Positions 1 through 12,091 of a stretch of 64,000 nt of DNA are shown in pieces (position 1 is the first letter of the stretch; every line of letters starts with the position of its first letter). A program made the translations under genes and the position numbers. This DNA comes from Micromonospora sp. DSM 45708 (lineage in GTDB: Bacteria; Actinomycetota; Actinomycetes; Mycobacteriales; Micromonosporaceae), in NCBI RefSeq assembly GCF_039566955.1, contig NZ_CP154796.1, positions 3,596,001 to 3,660,000 on the forward strand, given 5' to 3'. Under the pieces are notes generated by a model. The model made no database searches. It saw only the letters and a program-made list of their open reading frames with translations, and was not told the origin of the DNA.

Positions 1-459
1 CTCCGCCGGCGCCGCGCCGCGGTGCCCGAGCAGGATCACCTCCCGCGCGTACGCGGCGGTCTGTAGCAGGCCGGGCACGAACTGCACCTCGTACGTGCGG
101 ATCAGCGCGGCGGCGGCCTCCAGCCCCAGGTAGGACTGGAACCAGGCGGGCAGCACGTCGCCGTAGCGGTGCCACCAACCCGGGCTGTTCGCGTCCCGGG
201 CCAGCTTGAGCAGCGCGGCGCGCTCGTCCGGCGCGGTGACGCCGTAGAGCGTGAGCAGGTCGGCGACGTCGCGTTCCTTGAAGCCGACCCGGCCCAGCTC
301 CATCCGGCTGATCTTGGACTCGGAGGAGCGGATCTCCCAGCCGGCGCTCTCCCGGCTGACCCCGGCGCCCTCCCGCAGACGGCGGAGCTGCGCCCCGAGC
401 AGCATGCGCAGGACCGTGGGACCACTTGTCGGTCCACCCTCGACGGGCACCGCCACCAC
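1..459 (-). CDS. XRE-family helix-turn-helix regulator with DUF5753, 3' end cut by window edge
   Basis: The first 153 residues of a transcription regulator of the type paired with DUF397 proteins in actinomycetes. An N-terminal HTH begins near LGAQLRRLREGAGVSRE and includes SSESKISRMELGR, the usual recognition-helix region. It is followed by the start of the DUF5753 ligand-like domain (ARDANSPGWWHRYGDVLPAW, then LEAAAALIRTYEVQFVPGLLQT). I chose the GTG at 459 because GAGGG lies about 8 bases upstream and the residues before LGAQ (GPTSGPTVLR) match the usual N-terminus; an internal ATG at 405 is the alternative. It lies 104 bases downstream of the DUF397 gene in the same direction, probably as a two-gene unit. 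The C-terminus lies outside the window. Confidence 0.85.
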   Translation of the reverse strand, partial: MVAVPVEGGPTSGPTVLRMLLGAQLRRLREGAGVSRESAGWEIRSSESKISRMELGRVGFKERDVADLLTLYGVTAPDERAALLKLARDANSPGWWHRYGDVLPAWFQSYLGLEAAAALIRTYEVQFVPGLLQTAAYAREVILLGHRGAAPAE

Positions 460-563
460 CTGACCGCCCTCGCATCCCGGCTGCTCCCGACCGGGTGCCC
501 TCCCGGCCGACGAGTAAGCATGCCATGAACCGACAGTGAGGTGAACTCCTCCGGACGGCGGAT

Positions 564-821
564 TCAGTCCCGTGTACGGGACGGTGGGATCAGGTGGTCG
601 AAGTCCCCGTCCCGGGCACCGAGCACGAACGCCGCGATCTCGTCCACGGTGTAGATCAGCGCCGGCCCGTCGGGGTGCCGGGAGTTGCGTACCGCGATGC
701 CGCTGCCGCCGGGCAGTTCGGCCAGCTCGACGCAGTTGCCGCTGGGATTGCTGCGGCGACTCTTCAACCACCGCATCGGGGGCAACTCGGTCACGGGTAC
801 GCCGTTCGGGGGCTGTTGCAT
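564..821 (-). CDS. DUF397 domain-containing small protein
   Basis: An 85-residue protein with the DUF397 pattern: W-x-K-S-x-x-S-x-x-x-G-x-C-V-E (here RWLKSRRSNPSGNCVELAEL), then VRNSRHPDGPALIYTVDEIAAFVLGA. DUF397 proteins accompany XRE/DUF5753 regulators in actinomycetes and are thought to modulate them, for example around development and antibiotic control. The start at 821 is set by AAGGA 6 bases upstream; the frame stays open further upstream but has no better ribosome site. The XRE partner is encoded just downstream. Its promoter region carries repeated GCATCTGC motifs (see 899-929). Confidence 0.85.
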   Translation of the reverse strand: MQQPPNGVPVTELPPMRWLKSRRSNPSGNCVELAELPGGSGIAVRNSRHPDGPALIYTVDEIAAFVLGARDGDFDHLIPPSRTRD

Positions 822-898
822 GGGCGTCCTTCGGGAAGAGCCAGCCGAGGCCGCGGGGAGGGGCGGTGGGTGGCGACGTCTGTCGACTGAGGAGTGAG

Positions 899-929
899 AT
901 GCACGTGCATCTGCTATTGCATCTGCAAT
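899..929. promoter_or_regulatory. Palindromic and direct-repeat cluster upstream of the DUF397/XRE pair
   Basis: A perfect 12-base palindrome ATGCACGTGCAT (899-910) is followed by ATTGCA-TC-TGCAAT (916-929), whose 6-base arms are perfect. The octamer GCATCTGC occurs at 907-914 and again at 919-926, a 12-base period. The block is AT-richer than its surroundings and sits between the divergent DUF397 gene (start 821) and GGDEF gene (start 1043). I infer an operator, perhaps for the XRE protein itself; no binding data can be read from sequence. Confidence 0.5.
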
Positions 930-1042
930 GGACAGCGAGCATGATAGCCGAACGTACGGTGTGCCGGGTCGCTCACGTTCGGTGACCTGAACCCGGCCCC
1001 CGGAAGCCGCTGTGCGCGGCCGGGGACTGGTGAGGAGGGCGC

Positions 1043-1678
1043 GTGCCGGATCCGATGACCGTCGCCTCCAGCATCTCCGCCGCCGGCGCACTGCTCTCCG
1101 CCTGGCAGCTCCGTCGCCGGGCCGTGCGCGCCGAGGCCGAGCTCGAACTGCTCCAGGCGGAACTGGCCGCCGAGCGGCACGCCGCCAGCCACGACCCGCT
1201 GACCGGGCTGCCCAACCGCCGCGCCTTCTTCCGACTGGCCGCCGCCCTGCTCACCGACCCCGCCGGCCAGCCCCTGGTGGCGGTGGTGCTCGACCTGGAC
1301 GACTTCAAACAGGTCAACGACCGCTACGGGCACGCCGCCGGGGACCAGGTGCTGGTCAGCGTGGCCCAACGGCTGGCCGCCTTCGCCGGCAACAACCTGG
1401 TGGCCCGGCTCGGCGGCGACGAGTTCGCCGGCCTGCTGGCCAGCCCCACACCCGACCGGCGCTGGATCGAGCACGCCACCCGCCGGCTCTGCGAGGCGCT
1501 GGCCGCGCCGATCCCGCTCGGCGGGCGCAGCATCCGGGTCACCGCCTCGGTCGGGCTCGCCCCGGTGCACGGCCCCGCCCAGCTCGCCGACGCGCTGTGC
1601 CGCGCCGACGCCGCCATGTACGAGGCGAAGACGCTCGGCGCCGTCCGCCCACCGCGCCAGCTCGTCGCCGAGCACTGA
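1043..1678 (+). CDS. GGDEF-domain protein, probable diguanylate cyclase
   Basis: A 211-residue protein with an N-terminal hydrophobic stretch (about 7-21), a short coiled segment rich in Ala/Glu/Leu (27-46) and a GGDEF domain. Visible motifs are DPLTGLPNRR (51-60), LDLDDFKQVND (83-93) and LGGDEF (123-128), so the cyclic-di-GMP-forming active site is intact. No RxxD inhibitory site is seen at the expected place before GGDEF (the residues there read AGNN), so product feedback may be absent. There is no separate sensor domain. The GTG at 1043 is preceded by GGAGG 4 bases upstream. It converges on the MazF-like gene at 1737. Confidence 0.9.
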   Translation: MPDPMTVASSISAAGALLSAWQLRRRAVRAEAELELLQAELAAERHAASHDPLTGLPNRRAFFRLAAALLTDPAGQPLVAVVLDLDDFKQVNDRYGHAAGDQVLVSVAQRLAAFAGNNLVARLGGDEFAGLLASPTPDRRWIEHATRRLCEALAAPIPLGGRSIRVTASVGLAPVHGPAQLADALCRADAAMYEAKTLGAVRPPRQLVAEH

Positions 1679-1736
1679 CCCCGTCGGCGGTCAGCCGGCC
1701 GGCCCGGCGTGCGCGCGTGGGCTCCGGCCCGGTCGG

Positions 1737-2231
1737 TCAGCGCCAGCCGTAGCCGGCGCGCAGCGCCTGGCCGACCCGGTCGAACCGGGGCCGGTCCAGC
1801 ACCGCGCCCTCCCGGCGGATGCTGTCCTCGCGCATGGTGAGCACCCGGTCCAGGCGGACCCAGCTCGGCCGCTGGTCCCGGTCCCACTCCCCCGGGCCGA
1901 GCGACAGCCAGTGCCGCTGGCCGTCCCGCTCGCTCTGGCTGGACAGCATCAGCCCGAACAACGTGCGGCTCTGCCGGCCCACAACCAGCACCGGCCGGTC
2001 CTTGCCCTGCCGGGGGTCGTCCTCGTAGGGCACCCAGGTCCAGACGATCTCCCCCGGGTCGGCCTGCCCGTCCGGCTCCGGCGCGTACGACAGCTCGCGG
2101 CGCTGCAACGCGCTGACCTGGCGCCGGCGCGCGACCTGGGCCGGGATCGGCCCGCTCGGGCGGGCGGGCGCGGCGGCGCCCCCGGTGATCCGACCGAGCC
2201 GGGACGCCACGTTCCTCAACAGACCTGCCAC
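1737..2231 (-). CDS. MazF/PemK-family toxin-like protein, no antitoxin alongside
   Basis: A 164-residue protein. Residues about 55 onward follow the MazF/PemK core: PGEIVWTWVPYEDD, then QGKDRPVLVVGRQ, then a beta-strand-rich region ending RLDRVLTMREDSIRREGAVLD. MazF toxins are ribosome-independent mRNA endonucleases. Here there is an N-terminal extension of about 50 residues rich in Pro, Arg and Ala, and no MazE-type antitoxin gene beside it; the neighbour at 2306 is divergent and belongs to DUF4291. Actinomycetes carry many solitary MazF-like proteins, so toxin activity is not assured. The start is a GTG at 2231 with no clear ribosome site. Confidence 0.75.
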   Translation of the reverse strand: MAGLLRNVASRLGRITGGAAAPARPSGPIPAQVARRRQVSALQRRELSYAPEPDGQADPGEIVWTWVPYEDDPRQGKDRPVLVVGRQSRTLFGLMLSSQSERDGQRHWLSLGPGEWDRDQRPSWVRLDRVLTMREDSIRREGAVLDRPRFDRVGQALRAGYGWR

Positions 2232-2305
2232 GGTCGGCAGCCTAGCGGGTCGGTGCGCGGGGAATCCGGTGGCGGCCCGGCCGCCCGGTTCGCCACCATG
2301 CAGCG

Positions 2306-2902
2306 GTGACCGTTTCCCGCCACCAGATCCGGGCCGCCTTCACCGCCGGCACCGTCACCGTCTACCAGGCGTACCCGGCGGAGATCGCCGACGCGGCGCT
2401 GGCCGCCGGCCGGTTCGTGCCGCCGTTCAAGCGGGAGCGGATGACGTGGATCAAGCCGTCGTTCCGGTGGATGATGTACCGCTGCGGCTGGGCGCTCAAG
2501 CCCGGGCAGGAGCGGGTGCTCGCGGTCGAGATCAGCCGGGCCGGGTTCGAGTGGGCGCTGCGGCACGCCTGCCTCAGCGGCCACGACCCACGGCTGCACC
2601 CGGACCGGGACGCCTGGCGACGCGAGCTGCGGGCCAGCCCGGTCCGCGTGCAGTGGGACCCGGAACGGTCGCTGCGGTCGGCCCCGCTGCCCTACCGATC
2701 GGTGCAGGTGGGACTCTCCGGCGAGGCGGTCCGGCGGTACGTCGACGAGTGGCTGGTCGGGCTCACCGACGTCACCGCGCTGGCCCGGTCCGTGCACGGC
2801 CGGCTCACCGCCGGCGACGAGGCCGGCGCGGCGGCGCTGCTCCCGCGGGAACGGCCCTACCCGCTGCCGGCGGACGTGGCCCGCGTGATCGACGCTGACT
2901 GA
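2306..2902 (+). CDS. DUF4291 domain-containing protein
   Basis: 198 residues matching DUF4291 across their length. The hallmark pieces are VYQAYPAEIADAALAAGRFV, PFKRERMTWIKPSFRWMMYR and GWALKPGQERVLAVEI. The family is widespread in actinomycetes and fungi; I know no established biochemical function. The GTG at 2306 is the only sensible start (the family begins a few residues before the YQAY motif), although no ribosome site is visible and the transcript may be leaderless. It diverges from the MazF-like gene with 74 bases between the two starts. Confidence 0.85.
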   Translation: MTVSRHQIRAAFTAGTVTVYQAYPAEIADAALAAGRFVPPFKRERMTWIKPSFRWMMYRCGWALKPGQERVLAVEISRAGFEWALRHACLSGHDPRLHPDRDAWRRELRASPVRVQWDPERSLRSAPLPYRSVQVGLSGEAVRRYVDEWLVGLTDVTALARSVHGRLTAGDEAGAAALLPRERPYPLPADVARVIDAD

Positions 2903-2987
2903 ACCCCTCGGGACCGGCGTGCCCGTCCGGCCGGGAGCCGCGACGAGCGGCACCGACGGCGGTCCGGGCGGGTGGCCCGGCGGCCGG

Positions 2988-3725
2988 TCAGTCCGGGCGG
3001 CGGGCCAGGACGAGCGTGGTACGCAGGTCCAGCACGACCGTGCCACCGAAGCCGTCGACCGCGGCGCCGACCGCGGCGCGGACCCGCTCGCGCAGCTCCG
3101 GCGGACGGCGTAGCTGCGGCGAGAACGTGTCGACCAGTCGCAGGTAGGCGGCGGTGTCCAGCGGCACCGACCGGCGGAACCGGGACTGCCGCAGGCCGGT
3201 GAAGCAGCCACTGTCGGCGATGTCGTCGTGGAACCAGCCGTCGGCCCGGTCGCCCCGGTCGCCCGGGTCGGCGGCGGCGAACGCGGCCCGGATCGCCTCG
3301 GCCTGCGCCGCCTCGACGTAGGCGTAGCGGTGGCTGAGGACGGCGAGCGTGCCACCGGGGCGCAACGCGTCGTGCGCGCGCCGGTTGCGGGTGGCCGGGT
3401 CGAGCCAGTGCCAGGCCATCGCGCAGGCCAGCACGTCGACGCCACCGGCCGGCGGGCGCCACTGCTCGAAGCTCGCGGTCACCACGCGAACGCCCGGGAA
3501 CCGCTCGGCGAGCACGCCGGCCATCCGCGCGTCCGGCTCGACGCAGGTGACGGCCGCGTCGAGGGCGAGCAGCGCGGTGGTGGCCAGCCCGGTGCCGGCG
3601 CCCACCTCGACCAGGGTGCCGAGCGGGCCGCCGTGATAGCCCCGGATCGCGTCCGCGAGCTCGGTCGGGTAGCCCGGTCGCGCCTCGTGGTAGATGTCGG
3701 CCGTCTCTCCGAACAGTTGCGACAT
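2988..3725 (-). CDS. Class I SAM-dependent methyltransferase
   Basis: A 245-residue methyltransferase. Motif I is LVEVGAGTGLATTAL, followed by the acidic strand end VTCVEPDARM and the motif AMAWHWLDPATR. This pattern is typical of the UbiE/SAM group that starts with SQLFGETADIYHEARPGYP. The substrate cannot be inferred. I chose the ATG at 3725 because GGGAGG lies 9 bases upstream; the in-frame ATG at 3734 touches that ribosome site. It converges on the DUF4291 gene. Confidence 0.85.
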   Translation of the reverse strand: MSQLFGETADIYHEARPGYPTELADAIRGYHGGPLGTLVEVGAGTGLATTALLALDAAVTCVEPDARMAGVLAERFPGVRVVTASFEQWRPPAGGVDVLACAMAWHWLDPATRNRRAHDALRPGGTLAVLSHRYAYVEAAQAEAIRAAFAAADPGDRGDRADGWFHDDIADSGCFTGLRQSRFRRSVPLDTAAYLRLVDTFSPQLRRPPELRERVRAAVGAAVDGFGGTVVLDLRTTLVLARRPD

Positions 3726-3821
3726 GGCCGCCATCCTCCCAGATCCGGACGGTGTCGGATGCCCGTCACGCGCCACGCTCCCCTCCGCTCGCCACGATGG
3801 CAGGGGGTGAGGAGGACGACC

Positions 3822-4289
3822 GTGGGTGGATTCCTTCAGGCGCTGGTCACGAAGCTGGCCGAGGAGCTGCTGAGGCTGCTTCTCGGGTGGCTCGCCCCGA
3901 GGGCGCTGCGGTCCGTGCCGCACCCGGCCCCGCCGGACTGTCCGCGCTGCGGTGGGTACGGCGTGGCACGGTGGGCGCCGCGGCGGGCCACCACGGCGTT
4001 CGTGCTCGGCCTGATCGCGTTCGGGTAGGGGTTCACCGCGACCGTGCTCGGCGTACCCGTGGTCGTGCTGCTCGTCTGGGTCGGGGCGCGTACCGCGTGG
4101 GCGGGCGACCTGGCGGCGGCGCTGCCGGCCCTGGCCACGCCGCTGGGCCTGGCGGTGTCCGGGGCGGTGATGCTCGCGGGCGCCGCCGCGCTGGCCTGGT
4201 ACCAGTGCCCCCGGTGCGGCGCCGGACAGGCCGCGCCGACCGTGCAGGCACCTGTCACACGGGTCTCCGTGCGCTCCCGGAAGCGCTGA
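3822..4289 (+). pseudogene. Zinc-ribbon membrane protein gene interrupted by an in-frame TAG
   Basis: One reading frame of 156 codons is broken only by TAG at 4026-4028. The first part (68 residues from GTG 3822, with AGGAGG upstream) holds an amphipathic start, a CPRCGGYG knuckle and a hydrophobic run ending LGLIAFG. After the TAG the same frame continues into two hydrophobic segments (LGVPVVVLLVWVGA and LGLAVSGAVMLAGAAALAW) and a second knuckle, YQCPRCGAGQ. Paired CxxC knuckles flanking membrane spans suggest one protein with a split zinc ribbon. The stop could be a real nonsense mutation (CAG or TGG to TAG) or a sequencing error. I do not recognise the family. Confidence 0.6.
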
Positions 4290-4315
4290 GCGGGGCCCTG
4301 GCTACGCTGCCGGGC

Positions 4316-4828
4316 ATGGGCCTGCCACACGATCTGCCCCTGTTCGAGCGCAGCGCCGTCCGGCTGGTGGTGCTCGACACCGCCGATCGGGTGCTGCTGT
4401 TCCACACCCGCGATCCGGACCATCCCGACCTGGGCGTGTGGTGGGAACTGCCGGGTGGCGGCCTGGACCCGGGCGAGACGTACCGCGAGGCGGCGGTGCG
4501 CGAGCTACGCGAGGAGACGGGCATCGTGGTCGCGCCGGGTGAGATCGGCGCGCCCACCTGGCGACGGCGGGCCAGCTTCCGGCACCGGCAGCGCCGACAC
4601 CTCCAGGACGAGGTGGTGGTGCCGGTGCGGCTGGCCGGGCCGGGGCCGGACGTGGACGGCGCACAGCGGATGGACTACGAGGTGGAGGACTACTTCGGAT
4701 TCCGCTGGTGGCCGGTGGCCGAGGTGCTCGCGGAGCGCCCGCGCTGCTATCCCGGCCGGTTGCCGGAGCTGCTGCCGGCGTTCCTGGCCGGCGAGGAGAT
4801 CGACGAGCCGTTCGAACTGTGGTCCTGA
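4316..4828 (+). CDS. Nudix hydrolase
   Basis: A 170-residue protein with an exact Nudix box at residues 48-70 (G-x5-E-x7-REL-x-EE-x-G-I, read as GGLDPGE ... RELREETGI), which binds the divalent metal and cleaves nucleoside-diphosphate-linked substrates. The following sequence, YEVEDYFGFRWWPVAEV, is the usual strand in NUDIX proteins of the ADP-ribose or NTP type. The exact substrate is unknown. The ATG at 4316 begins MGLPHDLPLFERSAVRLVVLD, a normal N-terminus for the fold. It is followed closely by the serpin gene in the same direction. Confidence 0.93.
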   Translation: MGLPHDLPLFERSAVRLVVLDTADRVLLFHTRDPDHPDLGVWWELPGGGLDPGETYREAAVRELREETGIVVAPGEIGAPTWRRRASFRHRQRRHLQDEVVVPVRLAGPGPDVDGAQRMDYEVEDYFGFRWWPVAEVLAERPRCYPGRLPELLPAFLAGEEIDEPFELWS

Positions 4829-4870
4829 GCCGGCGTGCCGGCGGGCGCGTCAACCGGCAGAGTGGGACGG

Positions 4871-6088
4871 GTGAATCCACTCCACGCACCCCTGGCCCAC
4901 TACGCCGAGCGGCTGCACGGCGCCGCCGGTGACACCCACCACGTCGCGTCGCCGCTGGGCGCCTGGCTGCTGCTGGCACTCACCGGTCCGGCCGCCACCG
5001 GGCAGGCCCGGGCGACGCTCGGCGAGGCGCTCGGTGTCGACCCGGACGACGCCGCCGCGTCGGCCCGGGCGTTGCTGGCCGCGCCGCACCCGATGGTCGC
5101 CGCGGCCACCGCGCTGTGGGAGCGGACGCCGTTCGAGGAGTTGACCGGGTGGCGGGCCGGGCTGCCCGGGCACACCGAGCGCGGCCCGCTGCCCGACCAG
5201 GCGGCGCTGGACGCGTGGGCCCGGGAACGCACCGGCGGCCTGGTCGAGCGGTTCCCGGTCGACGTCGCGCCGGACACCCTGCTCATCCTGGCGAACGCGC
5301 TGGCCACCCGGGTGTCCTGGGCCGACCCGTTCGAGGTGGCGCCGGCCGCGGAGCTGGGCGCGGGCAACGCGTGGGCCGGCCGGTTGCGGCAGGTGCTGCG
5401 GACGCCCCCGGTCGGGCACCGCTGCGCGGTGGTGGCCACCGAGCGGGCCGGCGACGTGGCGGTGCACGTGGCACCGGCGCGCGCGGGCGACGACGGCACC
5501 GGGATGCTGGTGGTGTCCGTGGCCGCCGCGCCGCACGTGCCGCCCGGCGCGGTGCTGGCCGCCGCGCAGCAGGTGGCCGTGACCGCCGCCGACGTGCCGA
5601 ACGGGCCGGTGCCCGGGCAGCGGTCCCTGTTCGACCTGCCGCTGGGCGGGAGCCCGCTCTGGACGGTGCGCGAGGAGCCGACCCGCACGTTCGCCCGGGA
5701 CGGCCGGGAAGAGCACGCCACCGCCGTGCTGCCGTGCTGGGCGGCGGAGAGCCGGCACGACCTGACGCCGGCCGGGCTCGGCTTCGACGCGGCGGCGCGG
5801 GCGCTGGGCGGGCTGCTCGGGTTGGCCGAGCCGCCGTTCGAGGCGGCGCAGTCGGCGGTGGCCCGGTTCGGTCGCTACGGCTTCGAGGCCGCCGCGGTGA
5901 CCGCGTTCGGGATGGTGGCCGGGCTGCCCCCGGAGGGCGTCGCCCGCGTCGCCGACCTGCGCTTCGGTCACCCGTACGCGGTGGTGGCGGTGGCCACGGA
6001 CACCGCGGGCGGCCCGTGGCACGCCCTTCCCGTCTACTCCGCCTGGGTCACCGACCCGGCGGAGGTCCCCGCCGACGAGGCCGGGTGA
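4871..6088 (+). CDS. Serpin-family protease inhibitor
   Basis: A 405-residue serpin-like protein. The N-terminal region has VASPLGAWLLLALTGPA (helix B region), the middle has LILANALATRVSWADPF (the serpin N-A-L strand), and the C-terminus has FGHPYAVVAVATD, the conserved strand after the reactive loop. The loop hinge reads FEAAAVTAFGMVAG: small residues at the positions that must insert into sheet A, as in inhibitory serpins. No signal peptide is evident, so it may act in the cytoplasm. The GTG at 4871 gives a family-like start (VNPLHAPLAHYAERL); in-frame GTGs at 4862 and 4835 are alternatives. Target protease unknown. Confidence 0.85.
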   Translation: MNPLHAPLAHYAERLHGAAGDTHHVASPLGAWLLLALTGPAATGQARATLGEALGVDPDDAAASARALLAAPHPMVAAATALWERTPFEELTGWRAGLPGHTERGPLPDQAALDAWARERTGGLVERFPVDVAPDTLLILANALATRVSWADPFEVAPAAELGAGNAWAGRLRQVLRTPPVGHRCAVVATERAGDVAVHVAPARAGDDGTGMLVVSVAAAPHVPPGAVLAAAQQVAVTAADVPNGPVPGQRSLFDLPLGGSPLWTVREEPTRTFARDGREEHATAVLPCWAAESRHDLTPAGLGFDAAARALGGLLGLAEPPFEAAQSAVARFGRYGFEAAAVTAFGMVAGLPPEGVARVADLRFGHPYAVVAVATDTAGGPWHALPVYSAWVTDPAEVPADEAG

Positions 6089-6129
6089 CGCCGGCGGTCA
6101 GTCGCGGGACACGGTCCGGGAGGTCGCCG

Positions 6130-6417
6130 TCAGTCCGAGGTGGTGGCCCGGGGCCCGTACCGCTCGGCGGCACGCGCCCTGGCCTTGGCGGCCTCCACCT
6201 CGCGGTCCCGGGACGGCGCCGCCGTCACGAGGCTGTCCAGCAGGGTCCGGGTGGCCGCCGTGACGGCACGGACCGCCTCGTCGAACGCCGCCTGGTTGGC
6301 TGCGGACGGCCGGGTGGCGCCGCTGACCTTGCGCACGTACTGAAGGGCGGCGGCTTCGATCTCGTCATCGGTCGCGGGCGGCTCGAAGTTGTGGAGCACG
6401 CGAATGTTCCGGCACAT
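6130..6417 (-). CDS. DUF2277 domain-containing protein
   Basis: A 95-residue protein starting MCRNIRVLHNFEPPATDDEIEAAALQ, the invariant N-terminus of DUF2277, with YVRKVSGATRPSAANQAAFD and a charged AKARARAAERYG tail. Function is unknown; the family is common in actinomycetes and often stands alone. The ATG at 6417 is chosen from family conservation, although GGAGG lies very close to it and the frame is open upstream. It lies downstream of the biosynthetic operon but is separated from it by a hairpin element. Confidence 0.85.
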   Translation of the reverse strand: MCRNIRVLHNFEPPATDDEIEAAALQYVRKVSGATRPSAANQAAFDEAVRAVTAATRTLLDSLVTAAPSRDREVEAAKARARAAERYGPRATTSD

Positions 6418-6528
6418 GCCTCCACCATGCCAGCCCCCACCGACATCCGCACCGACCGAGACGTGACAGGCCGCCGCCGCGGCAACGGTGCCGCCCCGAC
6501 CACGCGGTTCCGTGCCGCACCACCCGAC

Positions 6529-6582
6529 GATCAAGGAGTTCGCGCCGGCCCGGGGCCCGAAACCGACGCGAACTCCTTGATC
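6529..6582. repeat. Long inverted repeat between the NRPS operon end and DUF2277
   Basis: Arms GATCAAGGAGTTCGCG (6529-6544) and its exact reverse complement (6567-6582) are separated by 22 GC-rich bases, giving a 16-pair perfect stem. It lies just downstream of the stop of the last biosynthetic gene (6605) and could end that transcript. A closely related arm occurs at 47117 and a similar design at 35324, so this looks like a dispersed genomic element and not only a local terminator. No T-tract follows on either strand. Confidence 0.75.
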
Positions 6583-6604
6583 AACAGGGCGGGAACAGGG
6601 CCGG

Positions 6605-12090
<5,486 letters not shown>

Positions 12091-12091
<1 letters not shown>

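Noticed and set aside
1737..2902. Toxin-antitoxin pair formed by the MazF-like and DUF4291 genes
   Set aside because: They are divergent, DUF4291 is not an antitoxin family, and it is larger than the toxin; linkage is probably incidental.
4026..4028. Programmed readthrough or pyrrolysine insertion at the TAG in the zinc-ribbon gene
   Set aside because: There is no sign of a readthrough context and no pyrrolysine genes here; mutation or sequencing error is simpler.
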